Assembly (NCBI GenBank): GCA_021202515.1
Contig: JAJQCW010000003.1
Span: forward strand, 114,078 to 178,077
Origin: Clostridiales bacterium
Lineage (GTDB): Bacteria; Bacillota; Clostridia; Oscillospirales; Oscillospiraceae
Reading direction: 5' to 3'
Length of the DNA: 64,000 nt
The position numbers were made by a program, and so were the translations under genes. The stretch's first letter is position 1. Every line of letters starts with the position of its first letter. The notes below the pieces were generated by a model. That model was not told where the DNA came from and searched no databases. It saw only the letters and a list, made by a program, of their open reading frames with translations. Positions 59,806-64,000 of this stretch are shown piece by piece.

Positions 59806-60674
59806 AGCGCCACCTCCTGCAAGATGTGGTAAACCGTATCCCGGATGATCTTCCCGGAGGTCACAGGGGCCACCTTCCCCGGCAGGGACAGCGCCCAAAT
59901 GACCTTGACCCCCAGATTGGCCGCGGCCTCCAGGTCCACGCCGCCGGGCTTGGAGGCCAGGTCGATGACCAGCGTCCCCGCGTCCAGGTCGTGGAGCCTG
60001 GCCCCGTCCAGCACCTGTGCGGGAACGGTGTTGACGACCAGTTGATAACCCCCCAGCCAGCCGTCGAGCTGGTCTGTATGTTCCGACCAGTAGCCGTAGG
60101 ATTCGATCCAGGCCAGGTCCGCGAAGTTCCGGGCGGAGACCGTCACCCTGGCCCCCAGGCCCTTGAGCCGGTGGGCCAGCAGCTTGCCCAGCCGTCCGAA
60201 CCCGATGACCAGCACCCGCGCCCCAAACAGGGTGGTGGGCAGCTCCTCCATGGCGATTTGAATGGCCCCCTCCACCGTGGGGACGGCATTCTTGATTTCC
60301 AGCTCCTCCCGTGCGAAGTAGTCCTGTAGGTTCAGCCCCTTGCTCTGGGCGTAAGCGGTCAGTTCCGGGGAGACCCGCCCCGCGCAGACGAGCTGTCCCG
60401 GGCGCAGGGCGTCCAGCACCGTTTTGACGGGTATCTTCTGGTCGGAGAGGGGCGCGTTCAGCACGCCGTCGTCCACCGTCACCGGCAGGGGAAGAATGAC
60501 GCACTGGGCGCGCTCGATGCCCCGCAGGGTGTCGGAACCGGGCAGCGTGTTGGGGTCGGGCCGCCGCTCCATGGCGTAGGTCTGGACCCAGTGACCGTCG
60601 TCGGTCAGCAGTTGGGCCAGCTTCACCTGGCGCAGGTCGCCGCCCACCACCCAGATATTCAGTTCCTGTCGCAA
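59802..60674 (-). CDS. dpaA: Dipicolinate synthase subunit A
   Basis: WVVGGDLRQVKLAQLL; NAVPTVEGAIQIAMEE; VLVIGFGRLGKLLAHRLKGLGARVTVSAR; DLASKPGGVD. Confidence 0.93.
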   Translation of the reverse strand: MRQELNIWVVGGDLRQVKLAQLLTDDGHWVQTYAMERRPDPNTLPGSDTLRGIERAQCVILPLPVTVDDGVLNAPLSDQKIPVKTVLDALRPGQLVCAGRVSPELTAYAQSKGLNLQDYFAREELEIKNAVPTVEGAIQIAMEELPTTLFGARVLVIGFGRLGKLLAHRLKGLGARVTVSARNFADLAWIESYGYWSEHTDQLDGWLGGYQLVVNTVPAQVLDGARLHDLDAGTLVIDLASKPGGVDLEAAANLGVKVIWALSLPGKVAPVTSGKIIRDTVYHILQEVAL

Positions 60675-60706
60675 AATCGCAGCACCTTCCTTGTTTGTGG
60701 TACCCC

Positions 60707-60734
60707 ATCCTATGCGGAGAAGGCGGAAAGGTGC
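60707..60734 (-). promoter_or_regulatory. SigK-like promoter candidate for dpaAB
   Basis: Minus strand AC-16 nt-CATAGGAT, matching the mother-cell AC...CATAnnnT pattern. Confidence 0.4.
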
Positions 60735-60747
60735 GACCTGGCGAGGC

Positions 60748-61383
60748 TCAGTCCTCCCAGTTGGCGGCGGTCAAAATCTCTATCTGTGGCTGTGGCTTTT
60801 GGGGCCTGTTGCTCTCGTTTTTCTGCCAGGTGCGAACGCAGGCCCTCCAGTCTTTGATTTTGGTTTTCCCTCGCATCCAGCCGCTGGCCTCGTAGAATTC
60901 CACAAACTGCCCGGCGTCCAACCGGTAGCCCTTCTCGTTGCAGTATTCCTGTACCTCCGCAACCGTAGGGGGAATAAATTTGGTTTGACGCTTTTTTGAA
61001 GGCGCGTCAGCGCACCCTCGCGTGTTTGTTTTGGTTTCATTCTCCGTTTCAGTTACATTCTCAGTTTCATTTTCAGTTTCATTAGGTTCTGAACCGGCAA
61101 ACCGGCGGTTTTCCTCTTCCAAACCATTGGTTTCTTCCGGCGGAACCATCGGTTCCTTGGAGCGTCCGCCCCGCTTTCCGTTTACGCGCCGCTGTTTGTT
61201 CGCGTCCAGATTCGCCCGCATAACGGGAAACACGGCGCGGGTCATGGCGGAGGCAAGCTCCGGTTCCTTATCCTCCAGCGCATAGCGGACGATTGCCCAA
61301 AAGGTTGCAAGCTGATCCTTGGGCCGCATCTCCGCGATGGATTCCATAAAACTCCGATAAAAAACAAACGATTCAACTGCCAT
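60748..61383 (-). CDS. DUF6291-like phage/mobile-element protein
   Basis: MAVESFVFYRSFMESIAEMRPKDQLATFWAIVRYALEDKEPE, C-terminal KIKDWRACVRTWQKNE; start 61383. Confidence 0.7.
   Translation of the reverse strand: MAVESFVFYRSFMESIAEMRPKDQLATFWAIVRYALEDKEPELASAMTRAVFPVMRANLDANKQRRVNGKRGGRSKEPMVPPEETNGLEEENRRFAGSEPNETENETENVTETENETKTNTRGCADAPSKKRQTKFIPPTVAEVQEYCNEKGYRLDAGQFVEFYEASGWMRGKTKIKDWRACVRTWQKNESNRPQKPQPQIEILTAANWED
61036..61086. repeat. Short degenerate tandem repeat inside the DUF6291-like gene
   Basis: Iterated (c)agtttcattctc-type units encoding NETENETENVTETENETKTN. Confidence 0.7.
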
Positions 61384-61742
61384 AGTATTCCTCCTCCTGT
61401 CGTACGGTTCGTGAGCGGCCCTCGGCGGCCCCTTTTTCCATACCCCTATTATACCACAAAATCGCCCAAATTGCAAGATATACTTTTATAACGTGGTATA
61501 TAAGCTGATTCTGCCGAATAAAACGCCATCTAACCACGGAATACAACGCTCTGCCACGCCCAGCAGTCGCCGTCCCCGCCAAAGCCTGAACAAACTGTGA
61601 ACAGAGCGCCTTTTTTCGGGGGTTTTAAGGTAGCTTTAAGTCTGTATCCCTTGCGGCACAAGGCTTTTTCGTCTTTTAGTCAGCAACCGGTCAGCAACCG
61701 CTTTTAGAATCCCAAAATCAAAGATTGAACATTTGCACACAA

Positions 61743-61777
61743 AAAGGCCACACCGGGACGAACCCGATGTGGCCTTT
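61743..61777 (-). terminator. Terminator after the endolysin gene
   Basis: AAAGGCCACACCGGG/CCCGATGTGGCCTTT; minus strand followed by a T-run. Confidence 0.75.
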
Positions 61778-61850
61778 ACACGTTGTTGCGACTAACTTAT
61801 GCTTTCTTACACACGCGGCGCGTGTTAGTTGGTGTATCAGTTGGTACGAA

Positions 61851-62528
61851 TCAGCCGCAATCAGCCAGCAGCGCGGCCCAGGTCAGCGGCCCACAGATGC
61901 CGTCGGCATCCAGCCCCTTGGCCGTCTGGTAGTCCTCTACGGCGGTCAGGGTCTTGGTGCCAAACTTGCCGTCGGCGTCCAGGTTGCGCTGGATGGCGGC
62001 GTTCAGCAGGATTTGCAGCACCGTGACCTGCTGGCCCTCATCGCCCTTTTGCAGTGTACTCATGTCTTTCGTCACCTCCGTCAAATAAAGTTCACGCTCT
62101 GCCTTCCGGCGGCTGGTCAGGCCGGAATTGACCTTCTTTACGCCGTTTACCGTGACCTTGTTGTACAGCGGCAGCGCCTCCCCGATCTCCGCGATGGTGC
62201 GGTCCGCGCACAGAATTTTCAGGTTCGACTGCCCGCAGTTGAAGGCAAAGCTGGTCAGTGCAGCGAGCTGGTTCTCGTTCATGGAGGCGGTCAGCGGCAC
62301 ATAGGCGCTGTTGTTGGCGTAGGCCCAGAATTTTGCCACGTCCGAGGTCAGCAGGCTGTCGGCCTTGCTCTGGGTAATGGTCATGCCCTTACAGACGCTC
62401 TTGCCGTCCACCTTTCCGGTGTGGCCATACCCGATGGTCCACACCCCCACGCTGTCCTGATAGGCGGTCAGCTTACAGCCCTCGAATTTCTTGATGAGGG
62501 CAAGGCCCGCCGCGTTGATGGTACTCAT
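61851..62528 (-). CDS. Phage endolysin: GH24-type lysozyme plus peptidoglycan-binding domain
   Basis: LIKKFEGCKLTAYQDSVGVWTIGYGHT; C-terminal LQKGDEGQQVTVLQILLNAAIQRNLDADGKFGTKTLTAVEDYQTAKGLDADGICGPLTWAAL. Confidence 0.93.
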   Translation of the reverse strand: MSTINAAGLALIKKFEGCKLTAYQDSVGVWTIGYGHTGKVDGKSVCKGMTITQSKADSLLTSDVAKFWAYANNSAYVPLTASMNENQLAALTSFAFNCGQSNLKILCADRTIAEIGEALPLYNKVTVNGVKKVNSGLTSRRKAERELYLTEVTKDMSTLQKGDEGQQVTVLQILLNAAIQRNLDADGKFGTKTLTAVEDYQTAKGLDADGICGPLTWAALLADCG

Positions 62529-62549
62529 TTGTGTATCACTCCTTTTGCC

Positions 62550-63053
62550 TCACATCACAAACCAGCGTACGGTTGTCCCTGCGGGCCAGACCACATTGCC
62601 ACTGGAAGAGGTCAAATCCATAGTTGTATCCGTTATATTTCCTACGGCAGTGCCACCACTTGATCCGCCAATTGTCCCGTCCTTGCTTGTGCGGACAACG
62701 TTGGAATAGGTATCCATCCCCATAGCCACCGCAAGCGCGCCGCTGGCATTGATATATGCGCCACAATTGATGGTGTAGTTGTAAGACGTGTCGATTGCCC
62801 ATCCGTCCACCGCCGCAGCAAATACAAAAGATGGCATCCTGCCCAAGTCATGGGTGACAGTCAGCGCATTGGTGGAGTACACAGTCCGCTCCAGCGTCAC
62901 CGTCCCAGTGGCATATGCACCGCCGGTGGTATCCAGGGCCGCAATCGCCGCTGCCATTTCGCCAGGCTTATAGGTTGTCTCTTCGCCATTTTGCATTCGG
63001 ATGGCGTCTGCAATGGCAGATAGGTGGGTCTCCGTTACCAACACTTTCCCCAT
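62550..63053 (-). CDS. Phage tail/baseplate-associated protein
   Basis: 167 aa; ETHLSAIADAIRMQNGEETTYKPGEMAAAIAAL N-terminal pattern common in phage tail proteins; adjacent to the lysis genes. Confidence 0.65.
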   Translation of the reverse strand: MGKVLVTETHLSAIADAIRMQNGEETTYKPGEMAAAIAALDTTGGAYATGTVTLERTVYSTNALTVTHDLGRMPSFVFAAAVDGWAIDTSYNYTINCGAYINASGALAVAMGMDTYSNVVRTSKDGTIGGSSGGTAVGNITDTTMDLTSSSGNVVWPAGTTVRWFVM

Positions 63054-63496
63054 CAGTAACTCACCCCATCTCCGTCCGTCAGATTTTCGGCGATGGTTTC
63101 CTTAACCGTTGCTTTCACCGATTCCAACAGCTCTGCCACCCATCCCGTCTCCGGATCAGGCGCTTCTCCTGCCTCTTCCAGCCCTGCCAGCGTCACCGTG
63201 GTAAATGTGTGGGATTTCACCACCACATCATCCACCACATATTGCAGCTCCGCTTTGCCCTTGCCGGCTACGGCGTTGTCGGCGCTGGTGACTGCCCAGG
63301 TCGCCACCCCGTCCCCCTGCGTGATGGTGCAGGGGTAGGGAGCGGCATCACCCTTGCGCTGGTGGAGCAGGACGGCGGTGCCGTCCCCGAACTCCTCCAC
63401 CCACTTGGAGATGTCAAAGGCAAACGCACGGGCGAGGTTTTCGCCTTGCTTGCCCAGGGCCAGGGCGGACGTGCTGGGCGCGACGTTAATTGTCAT
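63053..63496 (-). CDS. Phage structural protein, baseplate-upper-protein-like
   Basis: 147 aa; AVLLHQRKGDAAPYPCTITQGDGVATWAVTSADNAVAGKGKAELQYVVDDVVVKSHTFTTVTL. Confidence 0.6.
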   Translation of the reverse strand: MTINVAPSTSALALGKQGENLARAFAFDISKWVEEFGDGTAVLLHQRKGDAAPYPCTITQGDGVATWAVTSADNAVAGKGKAELQYVVDDVVVKSHTFTTVTLAGLEEAGEAPDPETGWVAELLESVKATVKETIAENLTDGDGVSY

Positions 63497-63827
63497 CCCC
63501 GCCCCCCTTCAAACTGGCGAAGAACCCAGTCAGCTTGTCCGGCATGATCTCCGGGTTGATTTTGCACACATTCTCGATGATGCTGCCGACTTCCATCAGA
63601 CAGATATAGGCACAGATAGCCCCGGCGACGGGGACAGTAACGCCCAGGTCCACGAACCCCTGGGCGTAGTCCACCAGCAGGCCCAGGACAACGCACAGGA
63701 CCGAACCGACCTTGTGAAACAGTCCCTCTCGCATGACGGAGGACGCGAAGGTTTTGGTGGCGATGGCCTGCACCAGGCCGGTGATAAAGTCCAGCGCGAT
63801 AAACGCGCAGGTGAAGAGATAGGTCAT
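63486..63827 (-). CDS. Phage holin family protein
   Basis: 113 aa with TM segments; FIALDFITGLVQAIATKTFASSVMREGLFHKVGSVLCVVLGLLVDYAQGFVD; start 63827. Confidence 0.85.
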   Translation of the reverse strand: MTYLFTCAFIALDFITGLVQAIATKTFASSVMREGLFHKVGSVLCVVLGLLVDYAQGFVDLGVTVPVAGAICAYICLMEVGSIIENVCKINPEIMPDKLTGFFASLKGGGDDN

Positions 63828-63841
63828 AAAAATCCATCCTT

Positions 63842-64000
63842 TCAATAGGTCATTTCCACATATCCGTAGGTATAATCGTCTGTGGTTTTCCGGCTCTTCC
63901 GCTTGCAAACATTACTGTCGTTGTAGTTGATGGTGTTCAGGGTGGTGCCGTTCACACTGGCCAGCAGCTCGGTGTGGGTGGCGCTGGACTTCCCGGACGC
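63842..64000 (-). CDS. C-terminal part of a phage protein, cut by the right window edge
   Basis: Open minus frame ASGKSSATHTELLASVNGTTLNTINYNDSNVCKRKSRKTTDDYTYGYVEMTY*. Confidence 0.55.
   Translation of the reverse strand, partial: ASGKSSATHTELLASVNGTTLNTINYNDSNVCKRKSRKTTDDYTYGYVEMTY

Noticed and set aside
61384-61850. tRNA gene as prophage attachment site
   Set aside because: No cloverleaf-like or TTCRANY-type sequence recognised in this gap

Overview
High-GC Firmicutes chromosome window, most likely a spore-forming gut Oscillospiraceae-type bacterium. Support for spore formation: yunB, dpaA/dpaB (spoVFA/B), rpoD-dnaG. Main blocks: (1) a GH79-like glycosidase, a MmcQ/YjbR protein and mgtE with a long leader; (2) dnaG-rpoD; (3) a ~20 kb cobalamin/tetrapyrrole operon (8048-28002) with a near-complete anaerobic cobalamin set plus hemA-, hemC- and cobA/hemD-type genes, mostly joined by 4-nt stop/start overlaps; (4) accessory lipoproteins and a 1039-aa secreted esterase with an acidic insertion; (5) a minus-strand EamA transporter / divergent RpiB / split transketolase / Fe-alcohol dehydrogenase operon, whose gene content resembles a sulfoglycolytic transketolase-type (or other non-phosphorylated sugar) pathway; (6) NIF3 with an orphan response regulator, hisC, murD, three tandem M42 peptidases (the middle one has lost a metal-ligand Glu), a methionine-gamma-lyase-like protein, yunB, ligA, nfnAB, and pcrA; (7) dpaAB abutting the edge of a prophage lysis/tail module that runs off the right end. 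Modular three-hairpin dispersed repeats occur three times, with a compensatory stem change between two copies. All calls come from reading the sequence and the translated ORFs; no database search was run.
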